This document shows, piece after piece, positions 51,913 through 59,727 of a stretch of 64,000 nt of DNA. The notes beneath the pieces are model-generated. The model did no database searches, was not told the origin of the DNA, and saw only the letters and a list, made by a program, of their open reading frames with translations. The stretch comes from Streptomyces sp. ISL-1. Lineage in GTDB: Bacteria > Actinomycetota > Actinomycetes > Streptomycetales > Streptomycetaceae. Position numbers and translations under genes: made by a program. Numbering within the stretch: position 1 is the stretch's first letter; every line of letters begins with the position of its first letter. The stretch is from the NCBI RefSeq assembly GCF_018614585.1, contig NZ_JAGGOI010000006.1, positions 124,001-188,000 on the forward strand. The letters run 5' to 3'.

Positions 51913-51943
51913 ATGGCCTGCCCCCATACCGGGGGCAGGCCAT
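51913..51943 (+). terminator. 13-bp perfect stem-loop terminator
   Basis: ATGGCCTGCCCCC (51913-51925) pairs perfectly with GGGGGCAGGCCAT (51931-51943) around ATACC, 17 nt after the small coiled-coil gene. Confidence 0.88.
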
Positions 51944-51997
51944 CGGAGCGCGGCATTGGTGATGAAATGTTCCTCACCCGTGTGATCTTTCCGGCTC

Positions 51998-52705
51998 ATG
52001 GGGCACCCGGGGTCCATGACGACTCTCTCTCGTGACACAGGCGGCGCGGGCGGCCCGCTCATGGTGCCGCCCGGTGTCTACCCGCCGCAGGAAGACACCT
52101 TCCTGCTGGCCGAAGCCCTGGACCGGGAACCGCTCAAACCCGGCGCCGACGTACTCGACATCGGGACGGGCGGCGGAGCGCTCGCCCTTGCCGCCGCGCG
52201 CCGCGGAGCCCGGGTGACCGCCGTCGACCGGGCATGGACCGCCGTACTGGCCGCCCGGCTCAACGCGGCCCGCGCCCGCCTCACCGTCGAAGTGCTCCAC
52301 GGTGATCTGCTGGCTCCCGCCGCGGGCCGCCGATTCGACCTCATCGTCACGAACCCGCCCTACGTGCCCGCCCCCGGGAGCCACCCGCCGCGCGGCGGAC
52401 CGGCACGCGCCTGGGACGCGGGCAGCGACGGCCGCGCCATGGTGGACCGGATCTGCGCCGGTGCCGGAGCCCTGCTGCGGCCGGGCGGAGCGCTGCTGCT
52501 GGTGCACTCCGCCGTATGCGGTGCGGAGCTCACGCTTCAGGGCCTCGCGCGAACCGGCCTCGAACCGGCTGTCACAGACCGGCGCTGGATACCGTTCGGG
52601 CCCGTCATGCGCTCCCGGGCGACGTGGCTGGAGGACCAGGGGCTGATCGCTCCCGGCCAGGAGAAGGAAGAGCTGGTGATCATCCGTGCCCGCCGACCCC
52701 AGTGA
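51998..52705 (+). CDS. HemK2/MTQ2-family class I methyltransferase
   Basis: 235 residues from the ATG at 51998 (52016 is an alternative start). SAM site LDIGTGGGALALAAARRGAR; the N-methyltransferase signature FDLIVTNPPYVPAP marks HemK/PrmC-like enzymes that methylate Gln or Asn of proteins. The N-terminal PPGVYPPQEDTFLLAEAL also fits the MTQ2 group. Its stop overlaps the CDGSH gene, so they are coupled. Substrate unknown. Confidence 0.88.
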   Translation: MGHPGSMTTLSRDTGGAGGPLMVPPGVYPPQEDTFLLAEALDREPLKPGADVLDIGTGGGALALAAARRGARVTAVDRAWTAVLAARLNAARARLTVEVLHGDLLAPAAGRRFDLIVTNPPYVPAPGSHPPRGGPARAWDAGSDGRAMVDRICAGAGALLRPGGALLLVHSAVCGAELTLQGLARTGLEPAVTDRRWIPFGPVMRSRATWLEDQGLIAPGQEKEELVIIRARRPQ

Positions 52706-52895
52706 AAAGCCGCGTCGCATCACCGTGACGAAGGACGGCCCGGTGCTCGTGGAGGGCCCCGTGGAGGTGCTGCTCGACGACGGGACCAGCGCGACTTCGG
52801 ACCGCTTCACCGTGGCGCTGTGCACATGCCGGCGCAGCCGGTCGTATCCCTGGTGCGACACCAGCCACCGACGCCGGGACAAGGGTTGTCGCTGA
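52686..52895 (+). CDS. CDGSH-type iron-sulfur protein
   Basis: 69 residues from a GTG at 52686. The cluster-binding motif is complete: CTCRRSRSYPWCDTSH (C-x-C, then CDxxH) for a [2Fe-2S] cluster with three Cys and one His. Small cytosolic iron-sulfur proteins of this type are redox or iron-handling factors. Downstream of the methyltransferase with overlap and close to the heme-oxygenase-like gene. Confidence 0.92.
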   Translation: MPADPSEKPRRITVTKDGPVLVEGPVEVLLDDGTSATSDRFTVALCTCRRSRSYPWCDTSHRRRDKGCR

Positions 52896-52906
52896 AAAGT
52901 CCTTCG

Positions 52907-54205
52907 CTACGGGAGCAGCAGCTCCATCACCCGTGCCAGCCGCGCCTCGATGTCCGCCGTCCTGCGGTGATCGGCGCCGATCACCGCGTACCGCCAGGAC
53001 ACGCCGTCCGCGGGAACGTCCGCGTAGAGGACCACCCCCTCCTTACGGGCCGTATTCCAGTCCAGCCCTGCTGCCCGCACGAGCTTCACGGCGTCGGCGA
53101 ATCCGTACGCGGCTCTGGACCGCCGGTTCGCGATCAGCCATGCCGGAGAGCTCAGCCCGGCGGCCCGGCAGAGCCGGCCGACCATGGCGTGCGGGGTGGT
53201 GGTGGCCGTCCGGCGGACGTTGCTCTCCGTGGCGTACAGCCTGCCGTCCGAGGCGAGGACCGCGTCAAGACCGTACGGGCCGGCGTACCCCTGCCCGGCC
53301 AGGTGACGCCCGAGCGCCAGGCCCCACTGCCCAAGCTCATTCGCGCAGTCCTGCGGCATGTCGGCGAGAGGTGACACGTAGCCGTTGAAGGAGCCGCCGC
53401 AGGTGCGCATCTCGCCGCTGAACATCGGCCGGGGACTGCCGGGGCACGCCTCCAGCTGCACGCTGACCGACCGGGCCACGTCGAGACACTGCTCCACCAC
53501 CCAGTCCCCGTTGACACCGACGAGGCCGGCCGGCCAGTCCCGTTCCCAGGACGCGGCGGCGTGCTCGGCGCGAGAGACGAACCGCACCCCGTGACCACCG
53601 GCGGAGCGATCGGGCTTGACCACCACCCGTTCGTGCCGCGCCAGCAGCTCGGCCACCGTCCGCGTCAACCGGTCGCGCCGGCAGACCTGCCCGGACGGCA
53701 GACGCATCCCCAGGTCACGGGCGGCCGCACGGAAGCCGGACTTCGTATTGAGCCGGGACGTCACGTCCAGCGCACCCGTACCCACTGCGCCGGGCCCGTA
53801 CGGGACGACCGGCACCTCCAGCTCCGCGGCGAGTGCGACCGAAGAGACATCCAGTGCAGTGGGCAGCAACCCGGCGCCCGCGCGCTCGGCGATCAGCGCT
53901 CGGAGTTCGTCCATGAGCCCGGCCCGGCGTACCGCCTCCGCCATCGGCACACCCGGCGTCGCCGGTACGGTCACCACAGCCACGGAGTCGTACGGCATGC
54001 GGAGCAGTTCCCCCGCGTAACGCCGGAAGTCCAGGCTGAGCGGCACGGGGGAGACCAGCACATCACCGGGGCGCGCCAGCCAGATCTTGCGCGGTGCCTG
54101 TGCCGCCCACTGCTCCAGCACCTCGTGGGACGCCAGGTCGACGGCCACCTCGGACAGGAAGTTGGCGTAGATGATCCACGGTTTGCGGTGCTCCACGTCT
54201 CCCAT
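52907..54205 (-). CDS. ATP-grasp ligase, PGM1-like
   Basis: 432 residues. ATP-grasp features: SRLNTKSGFRAAARDLGMRL, LLARHERVVVKPDRSAGGHG, DWVVEQCLDVARSVSVQLEA, and the metal-site string YGLDAVLASDGRLYATESNV. It resembles peptide-ligase proteins related to PGM1 of pheganomycin biosynthesis and other carboxylate-amine ligases, from memory. It is divergent from the heme-oxygenase-like gene across 98 bp and convergent with the CDGSH gene. Substrates unknown. Confidence 0.82.
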   Translation of the reverse strand: MGDVEHRKPWIIYANFLSEVAVDLASHEVLEQWAAQAPRKIWLARPGDVLVSPVPLSLDFRRYAGELLRMPYDSVAVVTVPATPGVPMAEAVRRAGLMDELRALIAERAGAGLLPTALDVSSVALAAELEVPVVPYGPGAVGTGALDVTSRLNTKSGFRAAARDLGMRLPSGQVCRRDRLTRTVAELLARHERVVVKPDRSAGGHGVRFVSRAEHAAASWERDWPAGLVGVNGDWVVEQCLDVARSVSVQLEACPGSPRPMFSGEMRTCGGSFNGYVSPLADMPQDCANELGQWGLALGRHLAGQGYAGPYGLDAVLASDGRLYATESNVRRTATTTPHAMVGRLCRAAGLSSPAWLIANRRSRAAYGFADAVKLVRAAGLDWNTARKEGVVLYADVPADGVSWRYAVIGADHRRTADIEARLARVMELLLP

Positions 54206-54303
54206 CCTGTCCCGTCGCGATGCCGTGCGACGGATCGGGCGGGGGAGCCACCTGCGTGGAGCATCCGCCCGATAAAGGGACGATCACGGGGTACTGGGGG
54301 GAT

Positions 54304-55293
54304 ATGGCTACGGAACAGCTGGGACCTGTGCTGCCGCGGGAGCGTGGTGAACTCTCGGCGGCGGTCATCCGCTACCTCGGTGGAGAGAGCACGCTGCCCG
54401 GAAGCCGGGCCGTGCGAAAGGCGGACCCTTACGGAGACGATCTGCAACTCGCTCTCTACGCGAGTTACGAGCTCCACTACCGCGGCTTTGCCGGCGTCGA
54501 TGCCGCACTCGAATGGGACCCGGCGCTCCTGGGCGTGCGTTCCCTGCTCGAAGGACGGTTTCTGGACGCATTGCGCGCCGACGCGACCCGCCATGAATGC
54601 GTGGACGACGCATTGGCGGAGCTTCTGGTGGAGCCGGTGGACGGCACCGGTGTCTCGCACTTCCTCCAGGACGAGGGAGAGCTGTGGCAGGTGCGCGAAT
54701 ACGCGGCGCAACGCTCGCTCTATCACCTCAAGGAGGCCGATCCGCACGCCTGGGTACTGCCGCGGCTGTGGGGGCGCGCCAAGGCGGGCATGGCCGCCGT
54801 GGAATTCGACGAATTCGGCGCAGGACGGGCAGAGCGAGTCCACGCCCAACTCTTCGCCGACCTCATGACCGATCTGGGCCTGGAGACGGCATACGGCCAC
54901 TATCTGAACGCCGGTTCGGCACAGATGCTGGCCACCGTGAACCTCATGTCGCTGTTCGGTCTGCACCGGGCCCTGCGCGGATCACTGGTGGGACACTTCG
55001 CCGCCGTGGAAATCACTTCCTCCCCCGGATCGAGGCGGCTGGCCTCGGCCATGAACCGGACCGGGGCCGGGCCCGCCGCGGAGTTCTTCTACAGCGAGCA
55101 CGTCGAAGCGGACGCGGTGCACGAGCAGGTCGTGCGGCGCGAGGTCATCGCCGGCCTTCTGAAGGAGGAGCCCCACCTGGAGGCCGACGTCGCGTTCGGC
55201 ATCGACGCGACGGGTCATCTGGAGGAGCGTCTCGCCGACTGTCTCCTCGCCTCCTGGCGTACAGGTGCGTCGTCACTGCGCACCGGGTCGTAG
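54304..55293 (+). CDS. Iron-containing redox enzyme, heme-oxygenase-like (HDO) fold
   Basis: 329 residues from the ATG at 54304 (GGGGGGAT upstream). All-helical; residues that could bind a di-iron site are visible in FLQDEGELWQVREYAAQRSL, YHLKEADPHAWVL, AAVEFDEFGAGRAERVHAQL, and EFFYSEHVEADAVHEQVVRR. Members of this group (iron-containing redox enzymes) cleave or oxidise amino- or fatty acids with oxygen. Neighbours (CDGSH protein, methyltransferase, ATP-grasp) form a conserved-looking mini-cluster. Confidence 0.85.
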   Translation: MATEQLGPVLPRERGELSAAVIRYLGGESTLPGSRAVRKADPYGDDLQLALYASYELHYRGFAGVDAALEWDPALLGVRSLLEGRFLDALRADATRHECVDDALAELLVEPVDGTGVSHFLQDEGELWQVREYAAQRSLYHLKEADPHAWVLPRLWGRAKAGMAAVEFDEFGAGRAERVHAQLFADLMTDLGLETAYGHYLNAGSAQMLATVNLMSLFGLHRALRGSLVGHFAAVEITSSPGSRRLASAMNRTGAGPAAEFFYSEHVEADAVHEQVVRREVIAGLLKEEPHLEADVAFGIDATGHLEERLADCLLASWRTGASSLRTGS

Positions 55294-55295
55294 CG

Positions 55296-55463
55296 CTATC
55301 GGTACTCGTCGTCGTGCAGCTCGACGACGAGGGACTGCTCGGCGCGATCGGCTTCATTCGCCGAGTCCATCCCGGAATCGAAGAAGCGACCGTCCTGGTG
55401 AGGGGCGATGTCGGCGTCCGGCTCTGCTTCGAACGTCTCAGGGTCGGTGGGGTCGATGAGCAT
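55296..55463 (-). CDS. Small acidic protein
   Basis: 55 residues from the ATG at 55463, with GGAGACACCG upstream. Composition is strongly acidic (MLIDPTDPETFEAEPDADIA, ANEADRAEQSLVVELHDDEY). Convergent with the redox enzyme gene, separated by 2 nt. Unlike shadow frames it has an ordered hydrophobic end. No known family recognised. Confidence 0.6.
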   Translation of the reverse strand: MLIDPTDPETFEAEPDADIAPHQDGRFFDSGMDSANEADRAEQSLVVELHDDEYR

Positions 55464-55608
55464 CGGTGTCTCCGCGAAGTGATGTCTCCAGGCGGTGGTT
55501 TGTGGCGACCGTACCGGTGCCCCTTCACCGCATGCCGCAGGCGCGCGAGGGATGCGCCGACGCCCCGTCATCCCCCCGCCGACGCGGTTTGACCGGATGT
55601 CCGGCCGG

Positions 55609-56556
55609 TCATGAGCGACCGTGGCCGCCCAGGGTGCGTACTGCCTCGACGATGAGGTCCCAGAAGGCGGCAACGTTCACGTCCATCCCCACCTGCGCGT
55701 TCGCCGGGCGGCCGGTGACGCCGTCCAGATCGACCACGGTGGCACCGCGGGTGTGGGTGCCGGTCAGTTCGACCGCGACCGACGCGAAGACCAGGCCGAC
55801 CAGCTGCGGATCGATGATGTGCGCCACGGTCAGGGGGTCGTGCAGCGGCGGCGCCGTGAAGCCGAAGACTTCCCGGTAGGCGGCGGCGAAGAAGGTCAGC
55901 AGCTCGGTGCAGAGCCGGCTGAGCGGGGTGCCGAGCGCGTCGATCCGCGCGATCACATCCGCCGTCGCGAGCACCTGGTGACTGGCGTTCAGCCCCATCA
56001 TGGTCACCGGCAGACCGCTGGAGAAGACGATGTCGGCGGCCTCCGGGTCACAGACGATGTTGAACTCTGCGGCGGGCGTGGTGTTGCCCCGGCCGGTCGA
56101 ACCGCCCATCAGCACGATGCGCTCGATCCGCTCGGCCAGCCGGGGATGGCCGAGCAGCAGCGCCGCCACATTGGTCAGCGGTCCGGTCGGCACGAGCGTC
56201 ACCGGCACAGGGTGCGCGAGCAAGGTGTCCCGGATCAGGGTGACCCCGTCCCGCGGATCCAGCGGCACGGTGGGCTCCCCGAACCCCGGCCCGTCCAGGC
56301 CCGACTCGCCATGGATGCCGACGGCCACCGACGCCGTCCCGTGCAGCGGCCGGTCCCGTCCGGCCCCGATCGGCACCCCCTCGATACCGGCGACGGTGCA
56401 CACCCGCCGGGCGTTCAGCGTGGTCTTCTCCAGTGTCTGGTTGCCGGCGACCGTGGTGATCGCGAGTAGCTCGATCGCCGGATGTGCCGCGGCCAGCATG
56501 ATGTTGAACGCGTCGTCGTGTCCGGGGTCGCAGTCGAGGATCACAGGGACGGCCAT
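55609..56556 (-). CDS. Nucleoside hydrolase (IunH type)
   Basis: 315 residues from the ATG at 56556, with AGGAGGAGACCC. The Ca-binding signature DCDPGHDDAFNIMLA is complete, with TTVAGNQTLEKTTLNARRV and EFNIVCDPEAADIVFSSGLP. It cleaves the N-glycosidic bond of ribonucleosides for salvage. No purine or pyrimidine genes are adjacent. Confidence 0.93.
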   Translation of the reverse strand: MAVPVILDCDPGHDDAFNIMLAAAHPAIELLAITTVAGNQTLEKTTLNARRVCTVAGIEGVPIGAGRDRPLHGTASVAVGIHGESGLDGPGFGEPTVPLDPRDGVTLIRDTLLAHPVPVTLVPTGPLTNVAALLLGHPRLAERIERIVLMGGSTGRGNTTPAAEFNIVCDPEAADIVFSSGLPVTMMGLNASHQVLATADVIARIDALGTPLSRLCTELLTFFAAAYREVFGFTAPPLHDPLTVAHIIDPQLVGLVFASVAVELTGTHTRGATVVDLDGVTGRPANAQVGMDVNVAAFWDLIVEAVRTLGGHGRS

Positions 56557-56649
56557 GGGTCTCCTCCTGGTAGTCGGCAACGCTGAGCAGTATGGACGAG
56601 TCCGTGAGACAAGAACCCGTTCGGCGGTTGGCGCGCTCGAGCTCCTCGC

Positions 56650-57130
56650 ATGGCGGGTCCGGCCGCGTGGGAGAAGAGGCGGGGCTCACGCCAGACGCCC
56701 CCGAGCCCTTACTCACGCCACGTCACCTGGGGCTCGCTGAGGGCGGCCCGGCTCTCCGTCAGGTACCGGAAGCCGTCGGACATCAACCTCACCGAGGGCA
56801 GCGGGCGTGCGGCTGTGCAGCAGCAAAAGTTCGACCCGTCGAGGCCGGGCAACGCCCGCAAGCTGGAGGTTGTCGGCGAGCTGACGAAGCTCGCCGACAA
56901 GGCGGGCCTGAAGCTCCGCGCCCGGCGATCGCTTTCGTACGGGCGCACCCGGCCGCCACCTCGGTGATCATCGGCTCCCGGACGCCCGCCCAGCTCGAGG
57001 ACCTGCTGGAAGGCGTGGGCGTCGAGCTGAGCGATGGCGTGCTGGACCGGATCGACGAGATCGTGCCGCGGGGCACGGACCTGAACCGGGACGACTCCTA
57101 CTGCACACCGCCCGCGCCGGCGACAAGCCC
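56650..57130 (+). pseudogene. Aldo/keto reductase relic with frameshift and deletions
   Basis: One frame (56650-56930) shows AAWEKRRG, PPSPYS and RYRKPSDINLTEGSGR, then ARKLEVVGELTKLADKAGL; the C-terminal part continues in a different frame from about 56930 (AIAFVRAHPAATSVIIGSRT, LSDGVLDRIDEIVPRGTDLN). Both are parts of one aldo/keto reductase sequence, so a frameshift near 56915-56930 and an internal deletion near 56700 are visible. The N-terminal catalytic half is absent. Confidence 0.8.
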
Positions 57131-57163
57131 CTGCGCCGCCGCCGCCGAAGCGGGACGGGGTCG

Positions 57164-57472
57164 TCACGGCATGATCTCCAGCGGGTCGTAGACGTGCGGC
57201 CGGTCGCCGACCCACTCGATCCAGGTGGGGTCGTCGAGAAGGTCTGCGGCGTCCGGCAGTCCGGCCTGGCGGAGAAACTCCAGCAGATGCGCATCGGAGT
57301 GGGCGAGGCCCATGATCTGGTCCCGGACCGTGACCCGGCGGCCACCGGAGGCGGAGACCCGGTGCACGACGATCGGCGGGTGTCCCGACATGCCTCCAGC
57401 GTCCATCCAGATGGGCCCGGAGGCATCCGCGCCGGCACGAACGAGCGTTAGCGCGTCCCAGGGCCGCCACAT
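57164..57472 (-). CDS. Hypothetical protein
   Basis: 102 residues from the ATG at 57472. The frame is longer but only this end has protein-like composition (WDALTLVRAGADASGPIWMD, VSASGGRRVTVRDQIMGLAH, HLLEFLRQAGLPDAADLLDD). Divergent from xdhC across about 110 bp. No ribosome site of note. I do not recognise a family; I judge it real from composition. Confidence 0.6.
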   Translation of the reverse strand: MWRPWDALTLVRAGADASGPIWMDAGGMSGHPPIVVHRVSASGGRRVTVRDQIMGLAHSDAHLLEFLRQAGLPDAADLLDDPTWIEWVGDRPHVYDPLEIMP

Positions 57473-57580
57473 ACAGTTGCAGATACAGGACCATAACGCC
57501 GGATTGAACTCATTTGTGCATCCGGGAGGGCAAATGACCTGTATCTCGCTCAAGGTGGACGCGGGGCAGGGGTGCGTCCG

Positions 57581-58693
57581 ATGCGTGAGATTCTCCCGGC
57601 GCTGAGCCGCTGGTACGCCTCCGGAAGCCCGTTCGGGCTCGCCACCGTCGTCGCGGTCAGCCGCAGTGCGCCGCGCGGGCCGGGCGCGGCCATGGCCGTG
57701 GGCCCCGGCGATCAGGTTGTGGGCAGCGTCTCCGGCGGCTGCGTGGAGGGCGCGGTGTTCGAGCTCGCCAAGGAGGTCGTCGAGACCGGCCGGGCGCAGC
57801 TGCAGACCTTCGGCTACAGCGACGAGGACGCGTTTGCGGTCGGGCTCACCTGCGGCGGCGAGATCACGGTCCTCGTGCGCTCCGTCTCGGCCGTGGCCGA
57901 CGGCTCGTTCGGCGTGGTGGCCGCGTCGGTCGCCGAACACCGCCCGGTCGTGGTGGCGACCGTGATCGACGGCCCCGCCCCGCGCGGCGCCGTACTCGCC
58001 GTGTGGCCGGACGCGGTGTCCGGCTCGCTGGGATCGGCCGGCCTCGACGCCGCGGTCACCGCCGACGCGCGCGGGGAGCTGGCGCAGGGCGCTACAGGCC
58101 GGCGTCACTACGGCCCGCACGGCGAACGGCGCGAGGACGACGTCACCGTGTTCCTCCAGTCCTTCGCTCCGCCGCCGCGGATGCTGGTGTTCGGCGCGAT
58201 CGACTTCGCCGCCGCGGTGGCGCGGATCGGCGTGTTCCTCGGCTACCGGGTCACTGTGTGCGACGCGCGCCCGGTCTTCGCCGACCCCCGGCGCTTCCCG
58301 GACGGGATCGAGGTGGTGGTCGACTGGCCGCACCGGTATCTGCGGGGCACCGAAGTCGACGACAAGACCGTGATCTGCGTGCTCACCCATGACCCGAAGT
58401 TCGACGTCCCGCTGCTCGAAGTGGCCCTGGGCTCCCCGGCCGCGTACATCGGCGTGATGGGCAGCCGCCGTACGCACGAGGACCGCTTGGCGCGACTGCG
58501 GGCGAACGGAGTCGACGCAGCCGAGTTGGAGCGGCTGCGTTCGCCCATCGGCCTCGACCTCGGCGCCCGTACGCCCGAGGAGGTGGCGATCTCGATTGCT
58601 GCGGAGATCGTCGCGTTGCGCTGGGGCGGCAGTGGCAGCCCGCTGGCACAAACGGCCGGCGCGATCCACCGCGCACGTCCGAAGCCGGTGTGA
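57581..58693 (+). CDS. xdhC: XdhC/CoxF-family Mo-cofactor insertion protein
   Basis: 370 residues from the ATG at 57581 (a GTG at 57572 is possible). N-terminal XdhC domain with SRSAPRGPGAAMAVGPGDQV and GSVSGGCVEGAVFELA; C-terminal Rossmann domain (MLVFGAIDFAAAVARIGVFL, AYIGVMGSRRTHEDRL). XdhC binds molybdenum cofactor and matures xanthine dehydrogenase or CO-dehydrogenase-like hydroxylases. No hydroxylase subunits are nearby, but a coxG relic follows, so part of such a locus was probably lost here. Confidence 0.92.
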   Translation: MREILPALSRWYASGSPFGLATVVAVSRSAPRGPGAAMAVGPGDQVVGSVSGGCVEGAVFELAKEVVETGRAQLQTFGYSDEDAFAVGLTCGGEITVLVRSVSAVADGSFGVVAASVAEHRPVVVATVIDGPAPRGAVLAVWPDAVSGSLGSAGLDAAVTADARGELAQGATGRRHYGPHGERREDDVTVFLQSFAPPPRMLVFGAIDFAAAVARIGVFLGYRVTVCDARPVFADPRRFPDGIEVVVDWPHRYLRGTEVDDKTVICVLTHDPKFDVPLLEVALGSPAAYIGVMGSRRTHEDRLARLRANGVDAAELERLRSPIGLDLGARTPEEVAISIAAEIVALRWGGSGSPLAQTAGAIHRARPKPV

Positions 58694-58703
58694 GGAGAGC
58701 GCC

Positions 58704-58800
58704 ATGGAGCTGCGGCACCGGTTCACTCTTCATGGGCAGAGTGAAGGTGAACGTGGGCCCGATCACCGTGACTTACTGCGGCACTGGCCGCACCTGCCGC
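58704..58800 (+). pseudogene. CoxG (SRPBCC) relic with internal deletion
   Basis: Begins right after xdhC with a strong site (GAGGAGAGCGCC) and the residues MELRHRFTL, which start CoxG/SRPBCC proteins of CO-dehydrogenase clusters. A different frame then gives FMGRVKVNVGPITVTYCGTG, a stretch from the middle of the same family. The segments are only a few nt apart where about 80 residues should lie between them, so a large in-gene deletion with frameshift is visible. Confidence 0.7.
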
Positions 58801-58875
58801 GCTGACGGTCATCCTGATCCGCAGAAAACGGTGACCAGTCGACTCCCGTTGCCGGGGGTTCTCAGCCCGGAACGG

Positions 58876-58911
58876 CGGCGCCCCCGTCCGCCATGCTGGA
58901 CGGGGGCGCCG
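58876..58911. terminator. 14-bp perfect stem-loop terminator
   Basis: CGGCGCCCCCGTCC (58876-58889) pairs perfectly with GGACGGGGGCGCCG (58898-58911) around an 8-nt loop between the xdhC/coxG side and the convergent minus-strand gene. It can end transcription from either side. Confidence 0.82.
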
Positions 58912-58998
58912 TTGGCAGCGCCGCGCGCGGCGAACCCCCGTGCCGGGACGCGGGGTTGCGGGGGGTGGTGAGGCAAGGACGGGGAGACTGACGCGCTC

Positions 58999-59388
58999 CT
59001 AGTGCGATCGCCTGCGATGAACATCCGTGCCCGCCCCGAGAGCGTCGGTGATCAGCCGGACCCCGCGGGCCAGGCGGTTGAGCTGCTCCAGCTCGGTGGC
59101 GTACAGCCTGATGGTGCTCTCGATGATCGTGTCGGACACTCCCAGGGTGGGCAGCTCCGCCCTGCTCGTCTGGAGCGCGACCCGCACGGCCCGTATCTCG
59201 TGCTGAATCTGGAACTGCGCATGGCGGGCGAGAAGGATGTGGTGGCGGGTGAGTGTCGAATAGCCGGCGTAGCGGGCCGGCAGGAGGTCTCGCAGCCAGC
59301 GCGCCGCCGTGCGCTCCCAGTCGTGGCTGCCGGGGGCCTTGACCTGACAAGGCCAGTCCGGGCTGAGCGGTGTGTAGATCTGGGACAT
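58999..59388 (-). CDS. Hypothetical helical protein
   Basis: 129 residues from the ATG at 59388, with GAAGGGACAAGG directly upstream. The chain looks helical with a regular heptad-like pattern and an Arg-rich middle (WERTAARWLRDLLPARYAGY, QHEIRAVRVALQTSRAELPT, STIRLYATELEQLNRLARGV). It is a family I have seen in Streptomyces but whose function I do not know. A long leader with an inverted repeat and an AT-rich block precedes it. Confidence 0.75.
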   Translation of the reverse strand: MSQIYTPLSPDWPCQVKAPGSHDWERTAARWLRDLLPARYAGYSTLTRHHILLARHAQFQIQHEIRAVRVALQTSRAELPTLGVSDTIIESTIRLYATELEQLNRLARGVRLITDALGAGTDVHRRRSH

Positions 59389-59727
59389 CCTTGTCCCTTC
59401 CAGATGTGATGCGTGCGGGCTCTGACGGTGGAGGTTTCTGGCGGCCCCGGCCCAGGGGTTGACCGGGGCCGCCACGGGTGTCCGCGGGAAGCGGAGCGCC
59501 CGGGTGGAACACCATGGGGCGACGCGAGGAGGGAGCGTCGTCCCCGGGTGTTCGGTCATGTGGCCTGCGGAATTTCCTTCAGGAAGGGCCTGAGGCCGGC
59601 TTACGGCTTCAGGGCGCTGGTGGTCACCACGTGCAGTAAATATATATACCGTCGAGTAAGCAAGAGTATGAAAAAATTCATGCATGGACTGTGCTGCCGC
59701 CGCCGGTCCGATGCGCGCCGGTCCGGG
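59389..59727. other. Leader/intergenic region with hairpin and AT-rich island
   Basis: 339 bp without a gene. GGCGGCCCCGG (59440-59450) pairs perfectly with CCGGGGCCGCC (59463-59473), about 50 nt before the hypothetical gene start. At 59633-59690 an AT-rich island stands out from the high-GC surroundings (TAAATATATATACC and ATGAAAAAATTCAT, a 5-bp palindrome). On the minus strand it contains a small frame (MNFFILLLTRRYIYLLH, about 26 codons) that could be a leader peptide. No firm gene is seen. Confidence 0.5.

Noticed and set aside
57473-58726. Long minus-strand frame antisense to xdhC, extending the 102-residue hypothetical gene
   Set aside because: Only its C-terminal 102 residues look coding; the rest mirrors XdhC.
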